Part shown: in pieces, positions 34,201 to 43,835 of the stretch
How the letters are laid out: each line of letters starts with the position of its first letter
Position numbering within the stretch: position 1 is the stretch's first letter
From: Rhodocyclales bacterium RIFCSPLOWO2_02_FULL_63_24
GTDB taxonomy: Bacteria > Pseudomonadota > Gammaproteobacteria > Burkholderiales > Rhodocyclaceae
Direction: 5' to 3'
Assembly: GCA_001828935.1 (NCBI GenBank)
Contig: MHZX01000104.1
Location: forward strand, 33,206 to 87,764
DNA length: 54,559 nt
Notes under the pieces: generated by a model
Seen by the model: the letters and a program-made list of their open reading frames with translations, nothing else
What the model was told of the DNA's origin: nothing
Database searches by the model: none
Translations under genes and position numbers: made by a program

Positions 34201-35483
34201 GGCGAGGGATTTTCTCCCGGTAGCATCGACTCCAGGGCGAACAGTTCAGCGACTGCTTCGCGACGGCGGATCAGATGCATGCTGTTGCCGTCGATCATGA
34301 CTTCGGCGGCACGCGGCCGGCTGTTGTAGTTCGATGCCATCGCCATGCCGTAGGCGCCTGCCGACAGGATGGCGAGCAGGTCGCCTTCGTTCAGTGCCAG
34401 CGCGCGGTCGTGGCCGAGAAAGTCGCCCGATTCGCAGACCGGTCCGACGATTTCGTAGGACCGCGTTTGCGCGCTTGCCGTGGCGTCGGCGCCGACTCTC
34501 AGGATGTCGTGCCAGGCGTCATAGAGCGCAGGGCGCATGAGGTCGTTCATCGCGGCATCGACTACGGCAAAATGTTTCTCTTCGCCGGGCTTGAGCACCT
34601 CGACGCGGGTCAGCAGCAGGCCGGCGTTGCCGACCAGCGAGCGGCCGGGCTCGAACACCAGATTTTCGCGACGCTTGGCGAGTCTTGCCAGCATCGGCGC
34701 GAGATAGTCGCTTGCCGCTGGCGCCGGCTCGGCGGCGTGGTACTGGATGCCCATGCCGCCGCCGAGGTCGATGTGCTCCAGCGCGATGCCCGCAGCAGAG
34801 AGGCGGTCGACCAGCGCCAGCACCTTGTCGGCAGCTTCGGCCGCGGGTGCCGGATCGAGCAGTTGCGAACCGATGTGGCAGTCGATGCCCTTTACCGCGA
34901 TATGCGGCAGGCTCGCGGCGCGGCGATAGAGATCGAAGGCATCGCCAAAGGCGACGCCGAACTTGGCGGTCTTGAGGCCCGTGGAAATGTAGGGATGGGT
35001 CTTCGCGTCGACGTCGGGATTCACCCGCAGCGAAACCGGCGCGCGGCAACCCAGGCTGCCTGCGACTTCATTGAGCTGGCCGAGTTCGCTGGCCGATTCG
35101 ACGTTGAAGCAGTGGATGCCCGCCTCCAGCGCCGCACGCATTTCCGTGCGCGACTTGCCGACCCCGGAAAACACGATCTTGTCCGCCGCGCCACCGGCCG
35201 CCAGGACGCGGGCCAGTTCGCCGCCGGAGACGATGTCGAAGCCGGCGCCGAGCCGGGCGAAAAGGTTCAGGATGGCGAGGTTGGAATTGGCCTTGACCGC
35301 GTAGCAGATCAGCGACCGCCCGGCGAGGTCGTGCGCCTGCAGTGCATCGCGATAGGCCGTGTAGGCTTGCGTCAGTGCGGCGCGTGAATAGACGTAGCAA
35401 GGTGTACCGAAACGTGCGGCGATGTCGGCCAGCGCGACAGCCTCGACGTGCAGGCCGTCCGGGCGCATGACGGCGAGGCTCAT
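34197..35483 (-). CDS. lysA: Diaminopimelate decarboxylase
   Basis: A PLP enzyme of 428 residues that converts meso-diaminopimelate to lysine. PLP lysine is Lys64 in CYAVKANSN. HIGSQ, the glycine loop GGGMGIQY, EPGRSLVGNAG and the substrate/dimer cysteine in VCESGDFLG are standard, and the C-terminal GAYGMAMASNYNSRPR matches the family. ATG overlaps the lptM stop (ATGA), and the stop overlaps the RND adaptor start, so lptM-lysA-adaptor-permease form one operon. Confidence 0.95.
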   Translation of the reverse strand: MSLAVMRPDGLHVEAVALADIAARFGTPCYVYSRAALTQAYTAYRDALQAHDLAGRSLICYAVKANSNLAILNLFARLGAGFDIVSGGELARVLAAGGAADKIVFSGVGKSRTEMRAALEAGIHCFNVESASELGQLNEVAGSLGCRAPVSLRVNPDVDAKTHPYISTGLKTAKFGVAFGDAFDLYRRAASLPHIAVKGIDCHIGSQLLDPAPAAEAADKVLALVDRLSAAGIALEHIDLGGGMGIQYHAAEPAPAASDYLAPMLARLAKRRENLVFEPGRSLVGNAGLLLTRVEVLKPGEEKHFAVVDAAMNDLMRPALYDAWHDILRVGADATASAQTRSYEIVGPVCESGDFLGHDRALALNEGDLLAILSAGAYGMAMASNYNSRPRAAEVMIDGNSMHLIRRREAVAELFALESMLPGENPSP

Positions 35484-35656
35484 TGCCGCTGCTCTGCCGC
35501 GGCTTTGTTGCTATTATCGACGGTAGGAGCGGGTGGCGCGGCGCCTTGTGTTGCGGGCTGTGCCTGAGGTGGCAAGGATAGCGGGGTCTTGGTGCCGCAG
35601 CCATTGAGGCTTGCCAGAGTGGCCAGGACGGCGAGGGCAGAAGGAATCAGACGCAT
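35480..35656 (-). CDS. lptM: LPS translocon maturation lipoprotein LptM (YifL)
   Basis: A small lipoprotein of 58 residues. The lipobox LNGC places the lipidated Cys at residue 20, followed by GTKTPLSLPP, the LptM signature (CGxKxPLxLP), and a low-complexity tail. In E. coli LptM helps oxidative maturation of LptD in the outer membrane. The position next to lysA and divergent from cyaY is conserved in proteobacteria. ATG at 35656 is the only start that gives a proper signal peptide. Confidence 0.85.
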   Translation of the reverse strand: MRLIPSALAVLATLASLNGCGTKTPLSLPPQAQPATQGAAPPAPTVDNSNKAAAEQRQ

Positions 35657-35699
35657 GGCAGATAGGTGTGTCTCGACAGGCGAAGGATGGTAACACGCG

Positions 35700-36026
35700 A
35701 TGGATGAACGGGAATTCACGGCAGCGGCCGACGCCGAACTGGCGCGCATCGAAGCGGCGCTGGAGGCGGCGAGCGACAGCGGTTTCGCCGATTTCGATTT
35801 TGAAACCAAGCAGGGCGGCGTGATCGAGATCGAGTTCGACAACGGTTCGAAAATCATCCTGAATCGCCACGGCGCGGCGCGGGAGATCTGGCTGGCGGCG
35901 AAATCCGGTGGCTATCACTTTCGTCCCGAGGGTGGCCGGTGGCTGGGCACGCGTGACAATGAGGAATTGCTGGCGGCCCTGTCGCGCACCCTTTCCGAGC
36001 AGGCCGGCGTCAAGATCGCGCTTTAA
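35700..36026 (+). CDS. cyaY: Iron donor protein CyaY (bacterial frataxin)
   Basis: A 108-residue frataxin homologue that binds iron and modulates iron-sulfur cluster assembly. An acidic first helix (DEREFTAAADAELARIEAALEAA) precedes the beta-sheet with VIEIEFDNGSKIILNRHGAAREIWLAAKSGGYHF, a typical frataxin core. Divergent from lptM with 43 bases between starts, convergent with mrcA (9-base gap). Confidence 0.9.
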   Translation: MDEREFTAAADAELARIEAALEAASDSGFADFDFETKQGGVIEIEFDNGSKIILNRHGAAREIWLAAKSGGYHFRPEGGRWLGTRDNEELLAALSRTLSEQAGVKIAL

Positions 36027-36035
36027 GACTTCGTT

Positions 36036-38408
36036 CTAGGGCTTCTTTTCAGCGGGTTTTTCCGCCGCCGGCCGTTCGACGGCTTTCGGCTTTGCGTCCT
36101 GCACGGGAGCCGGCGGGGAACCGGATTCCTCGGTATCTTCGCCCTCGGTCTGGGGCGGCAGCAGCTCCCTGTATATGAACTCCCTGCTGGTCCCGCCCGC
36201 GGGGTCGTTGGCGATTATCGATACCAGGCCCTCGGGCGCTTCCTGCCAGCTCTCTGGAACGGATTTCAAGGCTTGTTCCATGAAGCCGATCCAGATTGGC
36301 AACGCTGCCGCGCCGCCGGTTTCGCCGTTGCCCATGCGCTTCGGCTGGTCGAAGCCGATCCAGGCGATGCCGACCACGGTCGGCTGGTAGCCGCAGAACC
36401 AGGCATCGATGTAGTCGTTGGTGGTGCCGGTCTTGCCCGCCAGGTCGCTGCGCTTGAGCGCGGCGGCGGCGCGGGTGGCGGTGCCGCGCCGCACCACGTC
36501 GTGCATCATGCTGTCCATCAGCCAGGCGTTGCGCGCGTCGATGGCACGCAGGGACTCGTCACCCGCCAGCGCGGGCTGCATCTCGGCCAGCACCGCGCCC
36601 TTGTCGTCGAGGATCTGGCGCACGATGTACGGCTCGATGCGATAGCCGCCGTTGGCGAAGATGGAATAGGCCGCGAGTTGCTGCCAGGGCGTCACGGAGC
36701 CGGCGCCAAGCGCCAACGTCAGGTAGGGTGGATTCTTGTCGGCGTCAAAGCCGAAACGCGTTACATAGTCCTGTGCATATTGGGTGCCGATGGAGCGCAG
36801 CAGGCGAATCGAAACCATGTTCTTGGATTTCCCCAGCGCGGTGCGCAGCGTCATCGGGCCTTCGTACTTGCCGTCGTAGTTCTTCGGCTCCCAAGCCTGG
36901 GAACCTGTTTCTTCGGCGGTGATCGAGACCGGCTCGTCGGGGATTACCGATGCCGGGGTATAACCCTTTTCCAGACCGGCGGAGTAGATGAAGGGCTTGA
37001 AGCTGGAACCGGGTTGACGCCAGGCCTGGGTGACGTGATTGAACTTGTTGCGGTTGAAATCGAAGCCGCCGACCAGCGCTCGAATCGCTCCGTCAACCGG
37101 ACTGGCCGCGACGAAGGCCGCTTCGACATCCGGCATCTGGACAATTTGCCAGCCCTTTTCGAATTTCTGCACCCGGATCACCGCGCCGCGCCGCACCCGC
37201 TTGTTGGGCGGCGATTTATCGTCCAGCATGCGCGCGGCGAACTTGAGCCCGTCGTCGCTGATCTTGAGCAGTTCGCCGCCGCGCAGATAGGCACGCACCA
37301 GCTTGGGCGAGGCTTCGAGAACGATCGCGGGCAGCAGGTCGTCGCTGTCATCGTAGTCGGCCAGCAGGTCTTCCAGTTCCTCGTCCTGATCCGAAGTGAT
37401 GTTCTTCAAATCGGCATAGGCTTCTGCGCCGCGATAGCCGTGGCGCCGGTCGTAATCGATGACCCCGCGCCGCACCGCATGGTAGGCGGTCTGCTGGTCG
37501 CCGTAATTTATCGTGGTGATGACTCGCAGACCGCGGCTGTAGAGATCGTCCGGAAAGCGCTCGGCAGCGATCTGACGCGCCATTTCAGCGACATGTTCGG
37601 CGCGGACACCGAAGTCATTGACGTCGCGCTTGACGTGGAGCACTTCCGTTTGCGCCGATTTCCATTGTTCTTCGTTGATGAAGCTGAGCTCGTGCATCCG
37701 GCGCAGGACGTAGCGCTGGCGCAACTGCGCCCGCTTTGGATTGGCCACCGGGTTGTAGGCGGAAGGCGCCTTGGGCAGTCCGGCAAGCATGGCCGCCTCG
37801 GCTACGCTGACGTCCTTCAGCGTTTTGCCAAAATAGATTTGGGCGGCCGCCGAGAAGCCATAGGCGCGCTGGCCCAGGTAAATCTGGTTGATGTAGATTT
37901 CCAGAATCTGGTCTTTGTTCAGATTGTGTTCGATCTTGAAGGCCAGCAGCATCTCGTAGAGTTTCCGCGTCAGGGTCTTTTCGCTCGACAGGAAGAAGTT
38001 GCGAGCCACCTGCATGGTGATGGTCGACGCGCCCTGGCGCTTGCCACCGCCGACGAAATTGGAATACGCTGCGCGTAGTACGCCCAGTGTGTCGATGCCC
38101 GGGTGCTGGTAGAAACGTTCGTCCTCGGCCGCGAGAATGGCCTGCTTCATGACGGCGGGAACATTCTTGATTTGCGCGAAGTTGCGCCGTTCCTCGCCAA
38201 ACTCGCCGATCAGGTGGCCGTCGCTGGAATAGATGCGCAGGGGAATTTTGGGCTGATAGTCGGTCAGCACTTCCACCGAAGGAAGTTGCGGATAGGCGAG
38301 TATTAGCACGATGCCGGCAAGTGCGGCAATACTGAGCACGACGCCGCCGATCAGGAGCAGAAAATACAGCGCCCAGCGGGCGGGAGCGGGTAGGGCAGGA
38401 ATGGGCAC
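36036..38408 (-). CDS. mrcA: Penicillin-binding protein 1A
   Basis: A bifunctional peptidoglycan synthase of 790 residues anchored by one N-terminal helix. Glycosyltransferase domain: catalytic Glu in AAEDERFYQHPGID, GASTITMQVARN and KIEHNLNKDQILEIYINQIYLG. An OB-like insert follows. Transpeptidase: SSFK (QPGSSFKPF), SKN (KSKNMVS) and KTGT (AGKTGTTND). The C-terminal 40 residues are Pro/Glu/Lys-rich. Start is GTG at 38408 (MPIPALPAPARW). It is divergent from pilM, the usual betaproteobacterial arrangement. Confidence 0.95.
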   Translation of the reverse strand: MPIPALPAPARWALYFLLLIGGVVLSIAALAGIVLILAYPQLPSVEVLTDYQPKIPLRIYSSDGHLIGEFGEERRNFAQIKNVPAVMKQAILAAEDERFYQHPGIDTLGVLRAAYSNFVGGGKRQGASTITMQVARNFFLSSEKTLTRKLYEMLLAFKIEHNLNKDQILEIYINQIYLGQRAYGFSAAAQIYFGKTLKDVSVAEAAMLAGLPKAPSAYNPVANPKRAQLRQRYVLRRMHELSFINEEQWKSAQTEVLHVKRDVNDFGVRAEHVAEMARQIAAERFPDDLYSRGLRVITTINYGDQQTAYHAVRRGVIDYDRRHGYRGAEAYADLKNITSDQDEELEDLLADYDDSDDLLPAIVLEASPKLVRAYLRGGELLKISDDGLKFAARMLDDKSPPNKRVRRGAVIRVQKFEKGWQIVQMPDVEAAFVAASPVDGAIRALVGGFDFNRNKFNHVTQAWRQPGSSFKPFIYSAGLEKGYTPASVIPDEPVSITAEETGSQAWEPKNYDGKYEGPMTLRTALGKSKNMVSIRLLRSIGTQYAQDYVTRFGFDADKNPPYLTLALGAGSVTPWQQLAAYSIFANGGYRIEPYIVRQILDDKGAVLAEMQPALAGDESLRAIDARNAWLMDSMMHDVVRRGTATRAAAALKRSDLAGKTGTTNDYIDAWFCGYQPTVVGIAWIGFDQPKRMGNGETGGAAALPIWIGFMEQALKSVPESWQEAPEGLVSIIANDPAGGTSREFIYRELLPPQTEGEDTEESGSPPAPVQDAKPKAVERPAAEKPAEKKP

Positions 38409-38493
38409 GAATGGATTGCGCGGAAGGCGGCGCGGGGGATTATAGCTGTGGCGCTGGAGACACGTTGCGACAGGTTGCGCTTAATAATTTTGC

Positions 38494-38522
38494 TTTACAG
38501 TCGATATAGTTGCTGCTAGCAT
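38494..38522 (+). promoter_or_regulatory. Candidate promoter of the pil operon
   Basis: TTTACA (38494-38499) and TAGCAT (38517-38522) are spaced by 17 bases in the AT-rich mrcA-pilM gap, giving a leader near 50 bases. Other weak combinations exist, so this is only a candidate. Confidence 0.35.
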
Positions 38523-38577
38523 CTGAAGTAAATTATCCGTATAGCTTGTAACGCAATATTTTTAAAGGGAAAATCCT

Positions 38578-39669
38578 TTGCAGATCGATGTTTCGGCCCT
38601 GAAGTCGATCTTTGACCCGAAGTTGCGTCCGCTGATCGGTGTGGATATCAGTTCGACGGCCGTCAAGATGGTCGAACTGGCCGATACCGGCAAGGGACAG
38701 CCACGGGTCGAGCGCTACGCGATTGAATTGTTGCCGAAGGATGCCGTCGTGGATGGCAATCTGGCCTCGCTCGATGCCGTTGCGGAAACCCTTCAGCGTT
38801 GCTGGAAGCGATTGGGCACGTCCACGCGCTTCATCGCGATGGCGCTGCCGACCGCCGCAGTAATCACCAAGAAGATTACGCTGCCGGCCAACTTGCGCGA
38901 GCAGGAAATGGAGATCCAGGTAGAGTCCGAGGCCAATCAGTACATCCCGTTTGCACTGGAGGAGGTCAATCTCGACTTTCAGGTGGTCGGCCCCGCACCA
39001 TCGAGTCCCGACGACGTTGAGGTGCTGCTGGCGGCTTCTCGCAAGGAGAAGGTGGAGGATCGTGTCGCTGCTGCCGAGGTGGCTGAGCTGAAGCCGGTGG
39101 TGATGGACGTCGAGGCCTATGCAACCCAGGCCGCCTATGAATTGGTGACCAAGCAGCTTCCTCAGGAAGGAGCCGGCCAGATCGTGGCGCTGGTCGATGT
39201 AGGCGCCTCCGCCATGAAGGTCACCATCATGAAGGATGACCAGCAGATTTATGCGCGAGAGCAGGCTTTCGGCGGTTCGCAGCTCACCGATGAAATCATG
39301 CGCGCCTACGGCATGGGTCCTGACGAGGCGGAGAACCTCAAGCGTTCGGGCACGCCGCCCGACAACTACGAAGCCGAGATCCTGCATCCCTTCATTGAAA
39401 GCCTGGCACAGGAAGTCGCACGCGCGTTGCAGTTCTTCTTCACCTCGACGCCATTCAACGAAGTGCATCACATCATTCTCGCCGGCGGATCGGCGCTGGT
39501 TCCGGGCATCGCCGAAATTGTCGGCCAGCGCACCAACGTCAACACCCTGCTGGCCGATCCATTTGCCGGGATGGCAATATCGCCGCGTATTCGCGCCAAA
39601 CAGCTTGCTGCGGATGCGCCATCCCTGATGGTGGCCTGCGGACTCGCTCTCAGGAAATTTGATCAATGA
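38578..39669 (+). CDS. pilM: Type IV pilus inner-membrane platform protein PilM
   Basis: A cytoplasmic actin-like ATPase-fold protein of 363 residues that binds the N-terminal peptide of PilN and links motor to alignment complex. GVDISSTAVKMVEL is the phosphate-1 strand, ALVDVGASAMKVTI the second, and HHIILAGGSALVPGI the adenosine region. Start is TTG at 38578, supported by AAAGGGA 8-14 bases before it and by the family N-terminus. Overlaps pilN by four bases. Confidence 0.93.
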   Translation: MQIDVSALKSIFDPKLRPLIGVDISSTAVKMVELADTGKGQPRVERYAIELLPKDAVVDGNLASLDAVAETLQRCWKRLGTSTRFIAMALPTAAVITKKITLPANLREQEMEIQVESEANQYIPFALEEVNLDFQVVGPAPSSPDDVEVLLAASRKEKVEDRVAAAEVAELKPVVMDVEAYATQAAYELVTKQLPQEGAGQIVALVDVGASAMKVTIMKDDQQIYAREQAFGGSQLTDEIMRAYGMGPDEAENLKRSGTPPDNYEAEILHPFIESLAQEVARALQFFFTSTPFNEVHHIILAGGSALVPGIAEIVGQRTNVNTLLADPFAGMAISPRIRAKQLAADAPSLMVACGLALRKFDQ

Positions 39670-40244
39670 TCCGGATCAATCTCCTTCCCCATCGCGAGGC
39701 GAAACGCAAAGCGCGGCGCCAGCAGTTCTATGTATTGCTGGGATTGGTGTCCGTGCTGGCTGGACTGATCTGGTTTCTTGGCTTTTCGATCATCAGTCGC
39801 CAGATTGCCGCGCAAAACGAGAAGAACGAATTCCTCAAGCGCGAAATCGCCAGCCTGGACAAGGAAATAACGGAAATCAAGAAAATCCAGGACCAGACCA
39901 ACGCGCTGCTGGCGCGGAAGCGGGTGATCGAGGCACTGCAGGCCAACCGCACGGAAACTGTGCATCTGTTCAACGAACTGGCGAAACAGGTGCCGGAAGG
40001 CATCTACTTGCGCACCCTGACGCAAACCGGGCCAAAGATCGCCCTTGCCGGTTACGCCCAGTCGAACGCGCGGATCACCACGCTGATGAACAACCTCGAT
40101 GAGTCGCCTCTGCTCGAAAACTCGGCCCTGGTCGAAACCAAGGCCGAGACGGTGGCCAATCGCCGTCTTAATGCGTTCAGCATCACAACGATGATTACCC
40201 GCCAGACCACGGCTGCTGGCAAGCCGGGGCCAGGGGGCAAATGA
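39666..40244 (+). CDS. pilN: Type IV pilus assembly protein PilN
   Basis: A bitopic protein of 192 residues. MIRINLLPHREAKRKARRQQ contains the INLLP motif that docks into PilM. One transmembrane helix (LGLVSVLAGLIWFLGFSII) precedes a periplasmic coiled coil (KEITEIKKIQDQTNALLARK) and a ferredoxin-like fold that pairs with PilO. Overlaps both neighbours by ATGA. Confidence 0.93.
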   Translation: MIRINLLPHREAKRKARRQQFYVLLGLVSVLAGLIWFLGFSIISRQIAAQNEKNEFLKREIASLDKEITEIKKIQDQTNALLARKRVIEALQANRTETVHLFNELAKQVPEGIYLRTLTQTGPKIALAGYAQSNARITTLMNNLDESPLLENSALVETKAETVANRRLNAFSITTMITRQTTAAGKPGPGGK

Positions 40245-41011
40245 TGAAGCTACCTTCCTTGCCTCCGTCTCTGGCCTCCCTGTTCAGGCGAAAATCCGCA
40301 GCCGAACGGATGGCGGAAAAGCAGGCGGTCAAGGCAGAGCCCGCTCCGCCCAAGGCGCCGCTGATCGATTTCCAGCAGTTGGCCACGGACTTCAAGACGC
40401 TGGATCCCAAGGATCCGGGTTTGTGGCCCCTCGCGCCCCGCATAGTCATTCTGCTCAGTCTGTTTCTGGCGTTGATCGCTGCCGCCTGGGGCTTTGGCGC
40501 CATCGGCTGGAGCGTCCAGCTGGAAGAACTGGAAGCCAAGCAGAACGAGGAGGCCAAGCACAAGGAAGACTGGCTGAACAAGAAGAAGCAGGCCGTCAAT
40601 CTCGACGAATACCGCCGCCAGTTGGCCGAGATCGACCGCTCGTTCGGTGCCTTGCTCAAGCAACTGCCGAACAAGGCAGAGATGGGCGACATGCTGGTCG
40701 ATATCAATAAGGCGGCCCAGGCTCGGGGCCTCCTGGTCGAACTCTTCAAGCCGGGTGGCGAGGCCCCCAGGGAGTTCTATGCCGAGGTACCGATTACTCT
40801 GAACCTTATCGGCAGCTATCACGACATCGGCGCGTTTTCCGGGGATCTTGCCAAGCTGCCGCGGATCGTCACCCTGAATGACATTAGTCTTGCCGCGAAT
40901 CCGAATGGAACGCTGGGATTGAGAACCACCGCCAAGACCTTCCGTTATCTCGACGAAGGGGAGCTGGCCAATCAGAAGAAGGCTCAGCAGGGCAAGGGGG
41001 GCAAGAAATGA
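40241..41011 (+). CDS. pilO: Type IV pilus assembly protein PilO
   Basis: A bitopic protein of 256 residues: cytoplasmic N-terminus, one helix (VILLSLFLALIAAAWGFGAIGW), coiled coil (LEELEAKQNEEAKHKEDWLNKKKQ) and periplasmic alpha/beta domain (VPITLNLIGSYHDIGAFSGDLAKLPRI split over two strands). It forms the PilN-PilO heterodimer. Two consecutive ATGs (40241, 40244) make the start uncertain by one residue. Confidence 0.93.
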   Translation: MMKLPSLPPSLASLFRRKSAAERMAEKQAVKAEPAPPKAPLIDFQQLATDFKTLDPKDPGLWPLAPRIVILLSLFLALIAAAWGFGAIGWSVQLEELEAKQNEEAKHKEDWLNKKKQAVNLDEYRRQLAEIDRSFGALLKQLPNKAEMGDMLVDINKAAQARGLLVELFKPGGEAPREFYAEVPITLNLIGSYHDIGAFSGDLAKLPRIVTLNDISLAANPNGTLGLRTTAKTFRYLDEGELANQKKAQQGKGGKK

Positions 41012-41532
41012 AGTTGTTGCGCAGACTTCTGTTCCTCTGTCCTTTGCTGTTGCTGGGCTGCGCCGCCGAAGAGCACCAGGATCTGCGGCAGTGGATGCGC
41101 GACGAGGCGAAAGGCATGAGGGGCAAGGTGTCGCCTTTGCCGGAAATTGCCGCTTTCCCGGTGGTCGCCTATGAGACGGAGGGACTGACACCGCCCTTCG
41201 CACCCGGCAAGATCGTGACCCTGGAGGCCGCCGCCGACAAGACGGCGCCGGACCGCACGCGACCGCCGCAACCGCTTGAAATATTCCCGCTTGAGGATTT
41301 GAAGGTAATGGGTGTCATTGTGGCCGGCACGGTGCCCTATGCCCTGATTCAGACGCCCCCCCCGAACAAGCCCAAGCACGTACGTGTGGGCGAGTACATG
41401 GGGCGCAGTTTCGGCAAGATCACGGCAATTACCACAGACGGCGTTACGGTGATTGAAACCGTCAAGGATGCGAACGGCGCATGGGTGGAACAGGAGAAGG
41501 TGCTCACGGTGCCGAAAGAAGGAGGACGTTGA
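41008..41532 (+). CDS. pilP: Type IV pilus assembly lipoprotein PilP
   Basis: An inner-membrane lipoprotein of 174 residues. Lipobox LLGC gives lipidated Cys18. A disordered linker leads to the HR domain (FPLEDLKVMGVIVAGTVPYALIQTP and RVGEYMGRSFGKITAIT), which contacts PilQ. It bridges PilNO to the secretin. ATGA overlap with pilO and a one-base overlap with pilQ. Confidence 0.92.
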   Translation: MKLLRRLLFLCPLLLLGCAAEEHQDLRQWMRDEAKGMRGKVSPLPEIAAFPVVAYETEGLTPPFAPGKIVTLEAAADKTAPDRTRPPQPLEIFPLEDLKVMGVIVAGTVPYALIQTPPPNKPKHVRVGEYMGRSFGKITAITTDGVTVIETVKDANGAWVEQEKVLTVPKEGGR

Positions 41533-43760
41533 TGAAACATTTCAAGATTGCCGCTGCTGCCTTGGCAGGCCTATGGCTCGGCCTGTCCGGCGCATCGATT
41601 GCGGCCGAGAACTCCATCAAGCAGATTCAGTACAGTCGCACTGGCGATCAGGTTCTACTCAAGGTGCAGATGTCCACTCCCCTGAAAGCGTTGCCGGGAA
41701 ACTGGAGCGTGATCGAGCCGCCGCGCGTGGTGATCGACTTTCCCCAGACCGACAACCAGTCGGGCCAGTCCATGTTGCAGGTCGCGGAGGGCGACCTCAA
41801 AAGTCTGAATCTGGTGCAAACCGATAAATTAACGCGACTGGTGTTGAATCTCTATCGGCCGACCAAATTTTCCACCGAAATTGCCGGCGACGTGCTTTTC
41901 ATCAAGCTGCAAGGCCAGGGCGTCGAGGCCAGCCAGGAGCCGGCGCCGAGCGTATACCAGCCGACCTCGCCGACGCCTGCGGCAAAGCAGACCGCCGCGG
42001 CCGACCTCGCCGCGATCCGCGACATCGTGTTCCGTCGGGGTGAAGATGGCCAGGCGACGATCATCGTGGACTTGACCGATGGTACGGTCCCGATCGATAT
42101 CCGTCGTGCTGGAACCGGAATTTCGGTCGAACTGCGCGACGTCGAACTGCCCGAACGGTTGCAAAACCGGCGCGATGTCAATGACTTCGCGACTCCGGTG
42201 ACGACCATAACGTCGCGCGCCATGGGTAATCTGACGCGTCTCGACATTGCTGCCCGCGGCCGCTGGTTTCACCAGGCGCACCTGGCGAACAACCAGCTGA
42301 CCATCGAGGTCAAGCCGATCCCCGCCGACGAAGCCAACAAGCTGGTGCAGACCGGGCAGCAGGGACAAAAGATTTCGATCAACTTTTTCGGCGCCGATGC
42401 CGCCATGGTGTTGCGCACTCTCGCCGATATTTCCGGCAAGAATGTGCTGATCGATCCATCGCTGAACGGCAGAACGGTTACCGCCAACCTCGACAACATC
42501 CCGTACGACCAGGCGCTTGAGATCATCATGGCGCAAGTCAATTCCGGGATGCGGGTGCGCAATGACGTCGTTCTGTTTGGCGATAGGGCCGTGCTGCAAA
42601 AACGCGACCAGGATACCGCCGATGAACTGACGCGTGCCAGCGACATCGCACCTTTGGTCGCGGAAACCTTCAAGCTCAACTACGTCAAGGCAGCGGATAT
42701 CGTTTCGCTGGTCAATAGCGGCTTCTCGTCTACAGCCACTACCGGCGCTGCGGCGGGAGCGGCTCCGGCGGCAGGCGCGCCGGCGGCGGCGCCTGCGGCA
42801 GGCGGAGCGGCGACTGCCGGCGCCAGCAAGGGCATGCTCACCTCGCGCGGCGGGATATCGGTGCACGACGCCACCAATCAGGTATTCGTCCGTGACACGA
42901 TCGCGGCGGTCGAAGCTATCCGCGAAGTCATCCGGAATGTGGATGTTCCGCCCAAGCAGGTGATGATCGAAGCCCGCATCGTGGAGGCATCCACCGGTTT
43001 CGCCAATTCGCTGGGCATGCGTCTGCGGTTGGCTGATTCTGCTTCATTGGGCAATCGAGGTTATCAGGTGCCGGGGACCAACACGACCCGCGCGACCCTG
43101 GGAACGACGACTGGGTTTTCGAATGTGGATACGTTTGGCGCACCTACTGCGCCGGCGCTGACGCGCTCGACCAATGTGTTCCAACCGAGCTATTCTCTGG
43201 CGTCGGCTGCCAACATTGGCCTGATGCTGTTCAACAACGCCGGCACCAAGCTGCTTGCGTTGGAGCTGCAGGCGGCCGAGAACGACTCGCGCAACAAGAC
43301 CATTTCGTCTCCCAGAATCGTCACCTTGAACCGCAAGGCCGCGACCATCAACAACACCCAGCAGGTAACCATTCTTACCGGGGTCAATGCGACCACGGGC
43401 CTGCCGATCTACCAGACCTTTTCGGCGCCTCTTACGTTGGGCGTGACGCCCTCGGTCAATCCGGACAACCGCATCAGCCTCGAACTGAATATCGCCAAGA
43501 GCACGATTACCAACGCGACCACCGGCAGCCTGGATACCAATACCGTCACTACCAGCGTGATCGTCGAAAACGGCGGTACGGTGGTGATTGGCGGTTTTGC
43601 CAGGGAATCCGATATCCAGACCCAGGATCGCGTTCCCTTCCTTGGCGATCTGCCTTATGTCGGCTTCCTGTTCAAAACCACGACCAAGACGCAGTCGCGC
43701 AGCGAATTGCTGGTCTTCATTACGCCGCGCATTGTCAGCGATTCACTGACCCAGCGATAA
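41532..43760 (+). CDS. pilQ: Type IV pilus secretin PilQ
   Basis: An outer-membrane secretin of 742 residues through which the pilus leaves the cell. Signal peptide to about residue 25, two AMIN domains that bind peptidoglycan, N0/N1 domains (ISINFFGADAAMVLRTLADISGKNV), then the secretin core with VPPKQVMIEARIVEAS and VPFLGDLPYVGFLFKTT. N1 contains an Ala/Pro/Gly run of about 30 residues (near 42735-42835), which may be a flexible insertion. ATG at 41532 gives the signal peptide, preceded by GGAGG. Confidence 0.93.
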   Translation: MKHFKIAAAALAGLWLGLSGASIAAENSIKQIQYSRTGDQVLLKVQMSTPLKALPGNWSVIEPPRVVIDFPQTDNQSGQSMLQVAEGDLKSLNLVQTDKLTRLVLNLYRPTKFSTEIAGDVLFIKLQGQGVEASQEPAPSVYQPTSPTPAAKQTAAADLAAIRDIVFRRGEDGQATIIVDLTDGTVPIDIRRAGTGISVELRDVELPERLQNRRDVNDFATPVTTITSRAMGNLTRLDIAARGRWFHQAHLANNQLTIEVKPIPADEANKLVQTGQQGQKISINFFGADAAMVLRTLADISGKNVLIDPSLNGRTVTANLDNIPYDQALEIIMAQVNSGMRVRNDVVLFGDRAVLQKRDQDTADELTRASDIAPLVAETFKLNYVKAADIVSLVNSGFSSTATTGAAAGAAPAAGAPAAAPAAGGAATAGASKGMLTSRGGISVHDATNQVFVRDTIAAVEAIREVIRNVDVPPKQVMIEARIVEASTGFANSLGMRLRLADSASLGNRGYQVPGTNTTRATLGTTTGFSNVDTFGAPTAPALTRSTNVFQPSYSLASAANIGLMLFNNAGTKLLALELQAAENDSRNKTISSPRIVTLNRKAATINNTQQVTILTGVNATTGLPIYQTFSAPLTLGVTPSVNPDNRISLELNIAKSTITNATTGSLDTNTVTTSVIVENGGTVVIGGFARESDIQTQDRVPFLGDLPYVGFLFKTTTKTQSRSELLVFITPRIVSDSLTQR

Positions 43761-43823
43761 AGAGTAGGGCGAACCTTCTCCAAGCAGGGGCCGGCACATG
43801 TCGGCCCTGCGCATTTGCGCTGC

Positions 43824-43829
43824 TACAAT
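43824..43829 (+). promoter_or_regulatory. Possible -10 box (TACAAT) just before aroK
   Basis: TACAAT preceded by TGC lies seven bases before the GTG start of aroK. If used, the transcript would start at or next to the start codon, making aroK mRNA leaderless. No good -35 is visible. Confidence 0.3.
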
Positions 43830-43835
43830 CCGTCT

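Noticed and set aside
42735..42835. Repetitive GCG/GCA stretch considered as a tandem repeat or CRISPR-like array
   Set aside because: It is in frame inside pilQ, has no regular unit and no spacers.
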